From: Larix kaempferi
Taxonomy: Eukaryota; Streptophyta; Pinopsida; Pinales; Pinaceae
Assembly (NCBI GenBank): GCA_027924585.1
Contig: BSBM01000186.1
Span: 1,116,001-1,180,000, forward strand
Direction of reading: 5' to 3'
Length of the DNA: 64,000 nucleotides
The notes beneath the pieces are model-generated. The model was given only the letters and a program-made list of their open reading frames with translations, had not been told where the DNA came from and searched no databases. Shown here in pieces: positions 19,332-32,539 of this stretch (its first letter is position 1; each line of letters begins with the position of its first letter). A program made the translations under genes and the position numbers.

Positions 19332-22300
19332 TGTAATATCCCTAATTTTGGACTAACTATTTCTATTGTTAAATTGGGCCACGACCCCAGCACATATGTT
19401 TTATTTTGAATATTGGGCATGGGCCCTAGAACCTATGATTTATTCTTTCATATATTGACGTATTGGGCATGGACCCTGACTGACTTTTTTATTTGAGTGT
19501 ATACTGGGCAAGAAGGCACTAATGTTTTGATGATGTGTTTCAGCTTTGAAATGGGTACAAACCCTAATATACTGAGATGATCTTTTGTTACTTACTGTGC
19601 ATAGCTATGATTTTACATGATTGACTTATGAGTGTGTTGAGCGTGGACTCAGAAACACACATATAATCTACGTACTGGGCATAAGCCCCGATGTACCTAG
19701 AAGAATGTTTATGTACTGGGAGTAAGCCCTGAGGCACATTGAGTGTTGGGCATAAGCCCTGGAGCACTCCAAGCTTGATAAATGAATATAGGATCCGAGG
19801 CCACTTGAATATTCTAGATGTACCTCATAACCACATTCTAGCACTGGTGTTGAGCAGGAAGCTTTGGAATTGCACTAGCATAACGCCCATGTGAAAGTGT
19901 TGAGTTAAAAGGCTCTGAAGAGCACTCAGGGTTACTAAATATCAAAGTGTTGAGTCGGAAAAACTTTGAATAGCACTTCTACTTTCATCACATTTATTTA
20001 AATTGATTAAATGATTCATCTTTTATCTATCATCAAATATTGTGGGAACTACCATGTTAAACGAGGGAATCCAACATGTAAGAGAGAGACTAGAGGTGCC
20101 TATCCAAGCTTAACGAAAGACCGTCCAGGGAAGTGGACCTTACACTTAAATTGTTAAACAAAGTATCATGTGAAGATACAAGATTAAATATTATTATTAA
20201 GAATTTTAATAAATAATGATGTGATTATTTATTTATAAAAGACATTTATTGCATATAGTTTATGCATAGTGGGATGCCACATTATTTAGTATTAATAAAG
20301 TATTAATATTTAGTGGGTAGCCACATTTGTAAATAATATTAAAAATGTATTAATACCTAGGTTTATAATATTATTATTATAATTAGTGTTATTATTATTA
20401 TGAAAATTTTAAATTAAAATCACTCATAGTTAAAACAAAGGAAAAGGCCTAGTTCAAGAGGACTAGATATTTGAGTAAATAATATCTTTTAAAATATTAA
20501 TTATCTTAATTTAAAGAAACTAAATATTCAACAGTCATAATTCAAGACTCCCCTACATAAAAAGGAAAGATCCCAAGGTTGGGGATCATCATGCTTTTTC
20601 ATTATCATCCTCTTATGGTAATCAGAGAGAAGTTTTATGCTCCAAGAAGTTGAAGCAGTCTCACCTAATAATTCTAGATCTAAACGAGTAGTGAAGCTAG
20701 GGCCTCTATCTCTTATTGCATGTTGGAACCAAGCTCGAGGGGTTGTAGTTAGAACTAGGAAAGGTCTAAGGGTCATGGTTGGGAGGAACATGGTATCCCC
20801 AAAGTTATCCAGCTAAGCTTAGGATATTTCTACACTATTTATTGTTTGAGTGTGTAGGCATCTACATGAGCAAGTTAAACTTCAAGACAACCAGGTATGA
20901 CTTATTAACTCAACAGTTTAATTTATATGGAAAACTAGGTATTTAATTTAGGCTTTTAGATTAAAACGAATGGTTCAGCATTATTTTAATTCTTAACCCA
21001 AATATTATCAAACTTAGAGGTTTTGCCTAGAAACCAGTGGAGGGTCTAGCAGGCCTAGCCCAGCTAACCTATGCTAGAGAACACCCCATCAGCAAACTTA
21101 GGAACCCTACTATGGATTTTCGGAGGACTTCTAACACTTTGTATTGTTTCCATTGTTTTCCCATATTAACTTCCAGGTTAGGGTTATTATGTTTTTAAAT
21201 ATTTATGTTTTCTGTTTGAATCGTCTTATCAATTCGTAGTGTAGGGATCACTTCTACCTTTTAATTCTTTTATTGTTATTCTCTCTATGCTTAAGAATCA
21301 TCAAATAGAAATGGCAGTAGCATCAAGTCAAACATCGAATCTATTAGCCACACTACACATCAAATCGTATATTAAACAATAACAGTAATTATTATTTTCT
21401 GTTCTTTCAAGCCAAGGTATCATTCCACATTATCAACATCTCTACGACTTCAACCAAACAGTCAACCATTATATCGAAAACAACAACAGATATTTTTCTA
21501 ATGCATCGAATCCCACTACCAACAAATGCATTCCATATCTTTAAACTATATTACTTTTAGCCCATAGAAATAGAAGTCAAGAGATCGAATCTCACTAACA
21601 TTCCAGGAAGACCATGCTGTCTTCAGAGTAGCCAAACATCGTAGTAGTTTTACACATAAGCATTTACACATCCAATGAATCATTTTCGCTACCATTTAAC
21701 AAAACACTTACAACCATTCTTTAAAACATAAAATGCAAGGCAAGGGATCGAATCCCTCTATTCTTCCATTAAAAGCAACCACCTAAAAACGTAGCAAGAA
21801 GAACCAAAGTGAAACCCCACGGGCATGTAAGAAGACCAGACAAGGGTTTTGCTTCTCCTACCAACACATCCTATTCTAGCAGCTATTTTAAAACTAATAT
21901 TTGCAAACCCATTCAACAGACAGAGCCACGATAGCCACATGAAGGATCTAAAAATCTTAACCATTAATTCACATAGAGAAAACACAAAGTTTAGTTATCT
22001 TCAGTACAAGTTCAAAGTCTAATAAGAAAATGCAGAGGCAAACACTTCCCTATTCCTCAGACAGAGTCAACCCCAGCTCTTGATAAACACAAGTCATAGA
22101 AAAATCATGAATATCCTTTATAAAATACTCAAACAACGACCTTCAGAACAAAAGCAATGATAACAAACACAAAAAATAAAACTACTACTCTTACCCATAA
22201 GAAAATGTAGAGACTATACAATGTGCAAATAATTTATAGAATTATGTAGTAGGACATTTCCTCTATTCACAGGTCCAGGGATTCTTTCAAAAAGAAATAT

Positions 22301-23751
22301 ACAGACATGTAAACCCCAGGTTTATATTGGGCATTATTACAAACATCTTCTACAAAGTTCAGCATTAATCCGAATGGCCAAACCTCACACTAAAACCCTC
22401 TAGTGCCATTAAAACCAATAGATACATTTCACAATGTTCCAGCTAATGGTGACCTCCAAGAACCCAAAAATTGTTGCAGTAAACCCAAACCGGGCTCATG
22501 AAGTTCCTCATAGAAATTACAAACAATACCACTCCACAGAGGCGAGAGGAGGAGATAAGGAATGGTGAACTTTGAACTTACCATTTGCAATGCCATCAAG
22601 TCAAGTACTGGCGATCAACTAGTAGCCACATAGAAGAAGAATGCCAAACAAGTACCTCCCAAACAAGTGAACCATACAAAGTCAAACCTTGAGATTATTA
22701 TCGAATTCTATCTAAATAAAATAGCAGGAAACGTAGTATAAACCAGGGAGGGTATTAACTTCTTATTTTCAATCGCCATCTCTATATACGAAACCCCATA
22801 TGGTTTGCTTACCATGAGCCAAGCTCAGGTCAGTACACGAAACCCTCAAATGCATCCAACAACAAACAAGGGCAAATGAACCACAAATATCAACCTTCGT
22901 TGGTGTAGAACCCAAGGGAATCCTTAGCATAGCTGGCAGCGTTGGCCATGTACCAATGTAGAGATGCATTTAATTCTACCACCAACCCCAAATATTTTGA
23001 TATTAACCTTGATCTCTATAGTAGTATAGTCATTCTTGATCAACAAGTATTATAAATGCAACAAGTATTGCGAAGACCACCAACATTACATAGTGCCAAT
23101 AAGTCATTGCAAGGTCAACAAGTATTACAAGTTCAACCAGTATTGCAAAATCCATCAAGGCTTTTAAGGTACCAATATTCAAACATCACACACTTTAGGC
23201 TTAAGTAATTGCTAGAAATGTGAAGGAAGTACCCTAGGTAGATGCCTTCGTAGGTACACCTGCAAACCAATACAAATTGAATGCATTAGCAAAACTCACT
23301 AAGTAAGTCAGGAGTTTCCATTTCTTACACCCTACTTCTCGGCAGCTCTGCCGGGGTACTTTTCCCCTTAAAATACCAAGCGTCTCATCATGTGCCTCAA
23401 CTGTCACCAACATGGGTCCATCTCACCTAAATTATCAGTTAGAATTTCATAAATATGCACACAAACTCTTAAAACATTAAGAAGGAGATTCATATTATTA
23501 TACTCTAAACTTTTGTACACTTGCGACAGAATTACACTTCTACTCATTACATTGCTTCTACAAAGCTGTAAGAATAACAACCAGTAAGACCATGATACTT
23601 AGGAAACTGAGACCCTTCAAAGCTCGCAAATAATTACTGGTGTAGTATGTTTCTTATTAGTGATGAATTTAATTTACAAATCATCACCTCTTAAATAGTT
23701 TACTACAGTGACAGAAATTTTTTAAATTTTTACTATTTTAGGGACATTACA
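19332..23751 (+). repeat. 3' LTR of element F (about 4.4 kb)
   Basis: Starts TGTAATATCC and ends GGGACATTACA, the same ends as the G LTRs, with collinear landmarks throughout (TGGGCATAAGCCC, AGTGTTGAGT, TCTCGGC near 23340). Diverged from G by many substitutions and small indels. Open frames in it (for example 20528-20791, 21758-21985) have no family motif. Confidence 0.85.
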
Positions 23752-24740
23752 TAGGGACTAATCATGATAATGCTATTTTTTAAGGTGTAAAGGTTAACAT
23801 TAGGGTTTATCGATTATAAGTTATTCTAGATGATAAGGGTTAGGAATTAAAGTTTAGGTGTTATGAAATTTAAGCGTTAAGCATTCAAGTTTACAACTCT
23901 CAAGGTTTGTATGGGTTGTAATGTGAATGGCTATATGCATTAGGTTTTAAGGTGTTTGAGATTAAATATTAGAATCCTTATAACAATTAAGGATGGGATG
24001 CAACAGAAGTTGGATGTTATAGGTCTATTAAGTTAAGTCTTAGGTTAATAAGTCTTATAGGGGTTATAATGTAGGAGTTAATATTTAAAATGGTTAGTAT
24101 TTATTGGAGATGGGGTTAAGGGTTATATAGGTTAGGGGTTAATGGTTACATGGGTTATAGTAGTTAAGACTAATTTGAATGATGGGTTATATGGTTCTTA
24201 GTGGTTCAACCATATAAGAGTTATTGAATTTAGAATATTCATAACTTAAAGTTGTTAAGGACAATTGAATTATAGGGGTTAGAATTAATACTTGTTAATG
24301 TAGTAAAGAGATCTTGGTTTTAACGTTTAAAGGGGTTAATAATTATATGTGTTCATGGTTTTTTTTTGTATTGTAATAACTTGTTATAAGTTTTAGGAGT
24401 TGTGTGGTTACAGTTGATTCAAAATAAGAGTTCTAAAGTTTTGGTCTTATGTTTCATAAGACTCATAATGAGTAGGGTTGAGGGTTGTAAAATTTAGGTG
24501 TTATATTTGTTAAGGGTTAGTATTAACGTTTATAGAGATTAGTGGTTTAAAGCTACAATTATTTAGGACTTATAAATTTAAAAATGTGTAGGGTTTATAA
24601 GGGTTTTGTTTTAAGAGTTAGTGATTACAATTTATATGGATTAGATGATATAGCGGTGAAAGTAGATGAGGTTTATAAAGTTCATGTGTTCCATGGGTTG
24701 GGTTTTATAGGGATTAAAGTATATAAGTGTTATAAAGTAT
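23752..24740 (+). repeat. GGTTA/TTAGG-rich degenerate simple-sequence region
   Basis: The plus strand repeatedly shows GGTTA, GGGTTAT and TTAGG words (GGGGTTAAGGGTTATATAGG near 24112) at irregular spacing. No array of exact units and no gene. Confidence 0.5.
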
Positions 24741-26292
24741 AAGTTTTATAAGAAGGCATATGCATATGCTCTAACTACTAAGATAAGAGATGTTATCTCT
24801 TATGATTCTTGAATAGAGAATTAACAAAGGGGTTCCTTTGTAAGAGAATTAGACCGTGTTCGCCCTTATTTTCTGGGATTTCTTTGGGTTTTGATTTTAA
24901 CTTTTTCTTATTTTTTAGGGTGTGGTATTCGTCATGAGATTGCCTTGTGTTATGAAACACAGCCAACAGAAATTAAATGGAGAAAATGATGATCATGGAT
25001 GTTCTTTTTGTTGGGGATGGACACCCCACCACTGGCAGATATTATCTTCATCGTTGGTAGCGTGAATTTCTGTCACAACTCGAAGGAAACTTTTCTGTGG
25101 ACAACCTGTTATCATTATTGCCTTTCGGATATTTGTTGTTATATTGTTTGAAAAATATCATTATTGTTAATGGATTTCATATATGTTATTTGGTTTGTTG
25201 ATTTTGAGTAGTGATTAATCGGTATTCGTCCAATATGTTTGAGAAGGGCTGCACAACGTGTGCCATTTTTCCATATGGTTGGTTGATCATACAAAAGGGA
25301 CTTGACTCGATGACTCGATTTCATGTTGGATGATGGGCACTTAAAGGTAGGTATATTTAATATTATTTGTTAATGTGATTTGTTTTAATGAAATGAAGGA
25401 AAGAAGAAGTAGATCAAATTAGTAGATTATTTTGTTTTAATTATTTTGATAGTTTTATTTTAGAAATATATTTTACATAACTCTGTACAAGAAAACAAAA
25501 CACATAAAAGAAATGCATTAGATAAATTAAATTTGATACATTAAATTTGATATAAATACTTTTAAAGTGTGTTTTTTAATGGAAATCTTATATTTATTAA
25601 GCCTATTATGATGGAAGTTGAAAAGGAATATTAAATCTAACTAGCTCTCTTCATAGAATTGGGTTTAAGCTCAAAGCCTACCTACCACTGAGCCTCACCA
25701 ATAGAGGCTCATATCTTCTCATGTTTATAACTACATAGAACTAATATTTTGAGGATATTGAATTTTCAAAAAAAATCCACCAAGGAGGGAAGAATTGTTA
25801 TGTTGCCTAAACAAATTGTTGTAAGAAAAATGGAGCAATGGATGCCGAGTTCGACAGGTTCTCTCTGCATACTGTCACCCTCTCCCCCTTCCATCGGGGT
25901 TTGCAGCCCATTCTCTACTGAGAGGAACATTCACATGGCACGAAAACAACAGCTAGACGCTCCCTAACGGTCCTCTGCTTGCTAGGGTAACATTGTGTCT
26001 ATACTCGTATTACCTGAGGTCGAGCTGCCTTTAAGGTTTGTGCCAAGCGTTTTGAGTCTGCCTTGGATTCCGTGTCTTAACTTTATTAAATTAAAAATTA
26101 GATGAATGACAATATTTTTTCTATTGTGATTTTCATAATTTTTTTTTATTTTCATAAATTTTTATAAATTTATTTCTGATTTTCATAAATTTTTATTTTT
26201 ATCGGTGTGTAGAATTAAATTATTTATGTGAGTATATTTTTACCAGATGTAAATTTTTTTCTGATAATACGTGTGATCTGGCATTTTGTCTA
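24741..26292. other. No gene recognised
   Basis: AT-rich with unremarkable short ORFs. A more GC-rich patch at about 25840-26060 carries a 72-codon frame (25749-25967) without recognisable motifs. Confidence 0.4.
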
Positions 26293-26484
26293 GTAATGTT
26301 CACATTTGGTATCTCTTTTATTCAGCCTAAATATATCACAGATTCTTCAACTATTTGTTTAAACTTTTATATCAACACTATTCCTGTGGTAATGTTCACA
26401 TTTGGTATCTCTTTTATTCGTTCTAAATATATCACGAATTCTTCAACTATTTGTTTAAACTTTTATAGGGTTATTTCGCACACT
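26293..26484 (+). repeat. Two-copy tandem duplication, 96-bp period
   Basis: GTAATGTTCACATTTGGTAT begins at 26293 and again at 26389; each copy ends TTTGTTTAAACTTTTATA. The copies differ at a few bases. Confidence 0.8.
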
Positions 26485-27444
26485 TCTACACTCTTTTTCA
26501 TTCCTAGTTTTTAGACGAGGAAAATCGTATGATATTCTGTAAAATATTTAATTCAATTTTTTTTATTTAATATATATATGGCAGAGGTGATTATTGCCCT
26601 AAACTAGGGTTGGTAGTAGAGAGTCCTTTTCAATATAAAATACTCCGTTATTTTACCATCCTTACACATTAAGTACATTTCAAATAGGAAATATAGAGCC
26701 ACGTACCTATTTTATTTTTTAAACAATTTTCTAGTTTATTATTTTGTAGTTGATTTAAGTTTCTTTGTGTTGTAATAAGATATATCCATTTTTTAAGTAA
26801 CACTTTATTTTTTATCTGTTTTTAACTTTTATTAAATTATTCCAAATGCTAAATGTAGAAATGAATAATTAAAGATTGATTTTCGCATACCTTTTATCCC
26901 ATGATTTTGTCTTTTTTAAGTTAGACATGTGATTGAAAATAGAATAATGATTAGAATGAGAGTAGTGTTATTGTTTTAATTTTTATTTAAAAATATATTT
27001 TATTCCAGAACTTAGTTATCTTGAAATCTCTCTTTATTATACTATTAAAATTTATTTAGTTTTTGTTTTTTAAGTTAGACATATGATAAGAAATAGAGTA
27101 ATGATGAGAATGACAGTAGTATTATTTTTCCTAATTTTTATTTAAAAAAAAATATTTTTTTTAAAGAATTAATTCTCTTGAAATCTCTTTATTATATTCT
27201 TCTAATTTATTTAGATGATGGATATGGTTAGTCCATTATTATTTATGGATGTAATATTTAAGAACATGTAAAATATAAATATGTAGTTTTTTAATACATG
27301 CTTTAATGAAAATATTTCTAATAGATGCACATGTAAAGTATATTAAAATTGTGAGGAGTATATTATTTTTCTTTCTTTCTTATAGTGTTATTTATTTATA
27401 TTATTATAGTATAGTACTTTGATATATTTTATTGCGATGGATCT
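26485..27444. other. AT-rich DNA with an imperfect duplication of about 154 bp
   Basis: The segment containing AAGTTAGACAT recurs (TTAGAC at 26921 and 27075), followed each time by AATGA, TTTTTATTTAAA and TTGAAATCTC. No gene seen. Confidence 0.55.
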
Positions 27445-30400
27445 TATAGAGGGGTGCACAAGAGAGGGGTCAAAGTAAGGGAAGAAGAATTTATGAGGAA
27501 GGTAAGGGTAGCTGAGGGAGTTTGGGAGTGGTAAAGGAGGAGAACATGGGGAGAGGAAGGAAACAAATAAATAAAGACAAACATATGAAGATGGTGGGTT
27601 ATAGAAGGAGTAGGTAGGGATGTGAGAAAAAGAAAAAGAAAAGATACGGAGGACAATAAGGAAGGGAGGATGGTGGACAATTGAAGGGTAGAGGAGGCAT
27701 GGGGTGTAGCAAAAGGTGGAGGAGTGGGAGAGAGTGCAAGGGCCATGGGTCGAGAGGTGAAAAGGAAGGAAGAAGGAGGAGGGGGAGGGGGAGGGGGAGT
27801 GGGAGTGAGAGGAGGACGAGGGAGTCAGGGGGGGAAGTGAAGGGGAGGTAGAGGGATAGTGATGGGTGGATGAGGAGGAGGGGTGAGGGGGAGGGGGAGA
27901 GGGAGGGGAAGAGAGGAGGAGGAGGAGGAGAGGAAAAAGTGAGGGGAAATGAGGGGGATGGGGGAGGGGGAGGAATAGGGGGAGGGGAGGAGTGGGAAGA
28001 TTGAGAGGAGTGCGGGAGGGGGTGAAGTGGGATGGTGGAGGCAGGGAGGGGGAGATGAGGATGTGGGGAGGAGGTAGGGATATGGGGAAAGGAGGAGGAG
28101 GAAGGGGGATGGGGAGAGCAGGGGTAGGCAGGAGGGGGAAGGGGATGGGAAGAGAGGGGGTAGTGGGAGGGGGTATGAGGAGGAGGGGAGAGGGGGAGTA
28201 GTGTGGAGGAGGATTGGAGAGGGGGATAGAGGGGGAGGTGAGAGGGGGAGTAGGTGGGAGGGGAGGGTGGGAGTAGGGGGGGGGTTATGAGGAGGAGGAG
28301 GGAAGAGGGGGAGGAGGAAAAGAGAGTGGAAGTAGGGTGGAGAGGGATGTGGAGAAGGGTAGTAGGGGGATGGGGGAGGGGGAGAGGCATGGGGGGAGGG
28401 GTAGTAGGTGGATGGAGGAGGGGGAGGGGAGTAGGGACGAGGGGGATGGGGAGAGGATAGATGGGGAGAAAGAGATTAGTGGGAGGGGGTATGAGGTGGT
28501 GGGGGAGGGGGATTGGGTTAGTAGGGGGAGGTGATAGGGGGAGAGAGGGGGAGGTGATAGGGGGAGTAGGGGGATGGAGATAGGGGTAGTAGGGGGAGTA
28601 ATGGGGTAGGGGATGAAAGAGGGGGAGGGGATTGGGGGGGGAGTGGGAGAGTGGGGTGGTAGAGGGAGTAGGGAGAGGGGAGAGGGGGATTAAGGGGGAG
28701 GGGGAGGAGGATGGGGAGAGGGGGAGTGGCGGGGAGGGCGATGGCTAGAGGGGTAGTTGGGGGAGTAGGGAGATCAGAGAGGGGGATTACCGGGGGGGGG
28801 TCGAGGGAGAGTAGGGGGGAGGGGGATGGGGATAGGGGTAGTAGGGGGATGGGAGAGGGGGAGAGAGGGAGCAGGTGGGTATGAGGAGGAGGGGGATGGG
28901 GAGAGGTGGAGGTGGTATGAGAAGGATCAAGAGGAAAGGGAGAGGGAGGGGAGGCAAGGGGGATGGGAGGCGGGTGGGTGTGAGGAGGGGCATATGGGAG
29001 GGGAGGGAAGAGGGATATAGGGAGGAGGGAGGGGGAGATGAGGGGGAGGGGAGAGGAGGTCGAGGATGTTTGAGGGAGAGGGGAGGGGGTGTGAGGGGTA
29101 GAATATGAGGAGGATGGTGGGAGGGTGGAGGAGAAGGGGGAGTGGGGGAGAACTCAGAGGGGTGGGGAAGAGGGGAGGAGAACGGGGAGGGGGGGAGGTA
29201 GGGGAGAGGAAGGAGGTTAGGGAGAGGTGGAGGAGGAGGAGGGTAGGGGATGGGAGAGGGAGAGGGGAGGGGATGGGAGGTGTGAATAAGGGAAGAGGTG
29301 AGGGAGATGGAAAAGGGGAGAAGTAGGAGGAGGGGTAGAGGAGGGGTAGAGGAGAAGTGGGGGGAGGAGGGTTAAGGGATGAGACATGGATATGGAGAGG
29401 AGGATAGGGAGAGGAGGAGGAGGAAGGGAGAGGAGTAGATAGGGGAGGAGAGGGGTGGAGGAGGGGGAGAGTGGAGATGGGAGGGGAGTGGAGAGGGAGA
29501 TGGGAGATGGGAGGGGATATTGGGGAGGAGGAGGTGGATAGGGGGAGGGGGAGGAGAAGGATGAGGGGAGATGGAGGAGGAGGGGGAGAGGACAAGGAGG
29601 AGGAGGAGGGGAGTGGGAGAGGAGGGAGCGGGTTCAGGGGGGAGGAGGAGGATGGTGGGGGGTAAGGGGATGGGGGAGGGCGAGAGGATGCGAAGGAATG
29701 GAGGGGAGAAGGAGGGGGGAGGAGTTGGGAGAAGGAGGCCGATATGCTAGGGGGAGGGGGGGAGGAGGAGGAAGTGGGTCTAAGGGGAGGGAGAAAAGGG
29801 TAGGAGGAGGGGGGAAGGGGATGGAAGGGGTGGGGAGAAGTACTCCAAGATCCTAGAGGGAGGGGGAAGGAGGATGAAGTGGGGTTAAGGGGAGGTAAAA
29901 AGGGGGAGGAGGGGGGGAGAGGGTAAATGTGAGAGGAGGAGTAGGAGGAGGAGGACAGAAAGGGAGGGTAGAAGAGGGGGGAGAGGAGTTAGAGGGGAGG
30001 TGGGAGAGCATTACAAGGAGGAGGAATGTGGTGAGGGCGATAGAGGAGGAGTGGGGAGAGAAGGCAAAGGGGATATGGGAGAGGAGGAGGAGGAAGATGA
30101 GGATGAATGTGGTGGGGATGGAAGAGGAGGAGTGGGGAGTGGAGGAAAAGGGTATATGGGAGAGGAGGAGGAGGAGGAGGAGGAATGTGTTAGGAGTGGT
30201 AAAGGAGGAGGATTGGGGGGTAGAGGAGGAGACAAAGGTGGAGGAGTGGGAGATGGGTGTGGGTGGAGGCAGGGGGGAGGATGTGAAGGAGGAGAGGGGG
30301 AGGAGGAGGAGGAGGGAGAAGGGGGTAGGAGGAGGGGGGAGTGGAGAGAAGGGGTGGGGAGAAGGTGTCCAAGATCCTAGGGGGAGGGGGGGAGGAGGAT

Positions 30401-31358
30401 GAAGTGGGGTTAAGGAGAGGGAAAAAAGGGGAGGAGGGGGGGGAGAGGGAAAAAAGGGGAGGAGGGGGAGGAGGAGGAGGAAGGGAGGGGAGGGGAGACG
30501 AGGGGGGAGAGGAGTTAGAGGGGAGGTGGGAGAGCATTAGGAGGAGGAGGAATGTGGTGGGGGCATCAGAGGAGGAGTGGGGAGAGGAGGCAAAGGGGAT
30601 ATGGGATAGGAGGATGAGGAAGAATGTGTTAGGGGTGGTAGAGGAGGAGGATTGGGGGGTGGAGGAGGAGACAAAGGTGGAGGAGTGGGAGATGGGTGTG
30701 GGTGGAGGCGGGGGGGGGGAGGATGTGGAGGAGGAGAGGGTGAGGAGGAGGTGGAGGAGTGAGAGGGATGGGGAAGTAAGGGTACGAGAGGCATTAGGAG
30801 AATGCGAGGAGGGGGATAGGTGAGGGGAGTACAGTGGAGGAGTGGGAGGTGGAGGTGGTGGATAAAGAGCGGGAAAAGGAAGATGAGTAGGAGTAAGAGG
30901 AGGAGCAGGAAGAGGAGGAGGTGTAGGGGGATGAGGAGGAGGAGGAGGGGTAGGAAGAGTAGGGGTGGGAAGAGGGGGAGGAAGAGGGGAGTATAAGGGA
31001 GTGTTTGGAGGAAGGGGAGAGGGAAGGGAGAGGGAGAAAGGGAGGAGTAGGAGTAGGAGGGAGACAAGAGGGAGGAGGGCATAGGAGGTTGGAGGAGGAT
31101 GAGAAGGGAGGTGTGAAGGAGGCCAAAGGGAGGGGAGGTGAGGGGAGAGGGTGTAGGTGTTGGGGAAGGGAGAGGGGGAGGAGTAGGAGGGGGAGAGGGA
31201 TAGGTTAAGGATGAGGATAGAGGTAGGGGATAGAGGAGAAGGAATGGGAGGGGTGGAGGAGGTAGAGGTGAGATGGTAGAGTGTGAGGAGGAGGAGGAGG
31301 GTGAGGAATGGGGGATGAAGGATGAGGAGAGGGGGTTGGAGGAGGAGGTGGAGTGTAT
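27445..31358 (+). repeat. Purine-only (G/A) tract of about 3.9 kb
   Basis: The plus strand is almost entirely G and A, built from irregular GGGGA, GAGGAG and GGGGAGAG words with only scattered T and very rare C. All open frames here (Gly/Glu/Arg-rich on plus, Ser/Pro/Leu-rich on minus) follow from the composition. The tract ends abruptly in ordinary AT-rich DNA on both sides. Confidence 0.9.
29845..30830 (+). repeat. Higher-order duplication inside the purine tract, about 524-bp period
   Basis: CCAAGATCCTAG occurs at 29845 and 30369, each followed by GGAGGATGAAGTGGGGTTAA and, later, GAGGTGGGAGAGCATTA and GCAAAGGGGATATGGGA. A weaker third version (GCTAGGGGGAGGGGG) starts near 29746. Confidence 0.75.
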
Positions 31359-31740
31359 AAATATCCCCAAATAAAAATAATTCGAAGTTGTTGAATTACT
31401 CATTTTATTAAGTTATTGTTCATCAGTGCATTTTATTGAAGAATATTTCTGTCAGGGTTGAAAGCTACCAAGTGTCCACTTATGGACAGATGTAAGAAGA
31501 ACAAATTCCTATTTTTCTAATAAATGGATCTGGTGAGGACAGCCACGTCGAAAGAGGAAATCGTGCATCACAACGGTGGGGGAACAAGGAGAGTTAACCT
31601 CAGAGAAGTCAAGCAAGTGTCAAGAGTGCATTAATGGAACTAAACACACTCCCTAAAGAGTAGGGATTGAAATAGTCTCAATTTTAGGGAATCAACTGTT
31701 TGCAAAAGAGGAAACAAACAATAAAAGAACAATTTGAATT
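31359..31740. other. No gene recognised
   Basis: Ordinary composition after the purine tract; short frames only. Confidence 0.4.
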
Positions 31741-31990
31741 GTGAGCACAATAGTGTTAGGCAAAGAGTGAAACAGGTGGGACGCTGCCTAGTATGTCCAG
31801 GAAAAGAACAATTTGACGTGTGAGCACAATAGTGTTAGGCAAAGAGTGAATTGTTTTGCTTGGTGAGCACAATAGTGTTAGGCAAAGAGTGAATTGTTTT
31901 GCTTTGTGAGCACAATAGTGTTAGGCAAAGAGTGAACTGATTTACTATGTGAGCACATTGGTGTTAGGAAAAGAAGTGATCTGGAACTTG
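31741..31990 (+). repeat. 43-bp tandem repeat, five copies
   Basis: GTGAGCACAATAGTGTTAGG begins at 31741, 31820, 31863 and 31906, with a fifth diverged copy at 31949. The last four are spaced exactly 43 bp; the first is separated by an insertion. Confidence 0.9.
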
Positions 31991-32539
31991 ACATAGGTTA
32001 ACTAGTTTCTACCCTTGGCATGCATGATTTGTCTCGGGGGTGATTAGAGTGTATCAAGACACAACTCTAGATATACAGTTGGGAGGAGCGTGGCTGTCCG
32101 TACCTTATTTAGGCATCAAACTACTCTCACGCTCCATGGTTAATTAATATTTCATAGTATTTATGGAAATTTAATTAGAGTTGAAGATGGATCTACGTTT
32201 TATGAAAATTGAATGTACATTGTGTACATGTTTCGAAATTCTTTTATAAGTATATTCTACTCATTATTTAGATCTGCTTACAATATGGTAGAGGTGTAAT
32301 TCCTCTGCATTTGAATACATTATTAAGGTTAATATATGTTCATTGTGCACTGTATGTTAAAGATTTGAATTCCTGTTTACTTTTTGGAGTTTGTTTTAGG
32401 AAGGGTTTACCCTTGCGGCCTCTACTTATAATCTTCATTATGAATAGTAAACCATGTACATTTATTTGATTGCAAACACATAGTTTTCCTGACATTAAAA
32501 CCGAAATTTGATCAAGAGAAAATACTTGAACCATTAAAT
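31991..32539. other. No gene recognised
   Basis: AT-rich spacer between two satellites. The frame at 32340-32603 (minus) has no recognisable domain. Confidence 0.4.

Larger units (their letters stand above)
18340..23751 (+). mobile_element. Element F: 3' end of a chromodomain gypsy element
   Basis: Integrase fragment (18340-19294), polypurine tract (19321-19331) and 3' LTR (19332-23751). It is closely related to element G: same polypurine tract, same LTR ends and collinear integrase. Everything upstream of the integrase core is missing. The right flank after the LTR is TAGGG; no left partner exists. Confidence 0.85.

Noticed and set aside
20528-22969. Minus-strand ORFs of 60-90 codons inside the F LTR
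   Set aside because: The matching frames are not evident in the related G LTRs and no motif is seen.
25749-25967. 72-codon plus-strand ORF in a GC-richer patch
   Set aside because: No domain, no neighbouring exon signals, no second piece of a gene.
26296-26514. 72-codon ORF with an internal repeat
   Set aside because: Created by the 96-bp tandem duplication (a multiple of three) in AT-rich DNA.
27599-31403. Many long ORFs (Pro/Ser/Leu-rich on minus, Gly/Glu/Arg-rich on plus)
   Set aside because: They follow from the purine-only composition, which lacks stop codons in several frames; no domain or start context supports them.
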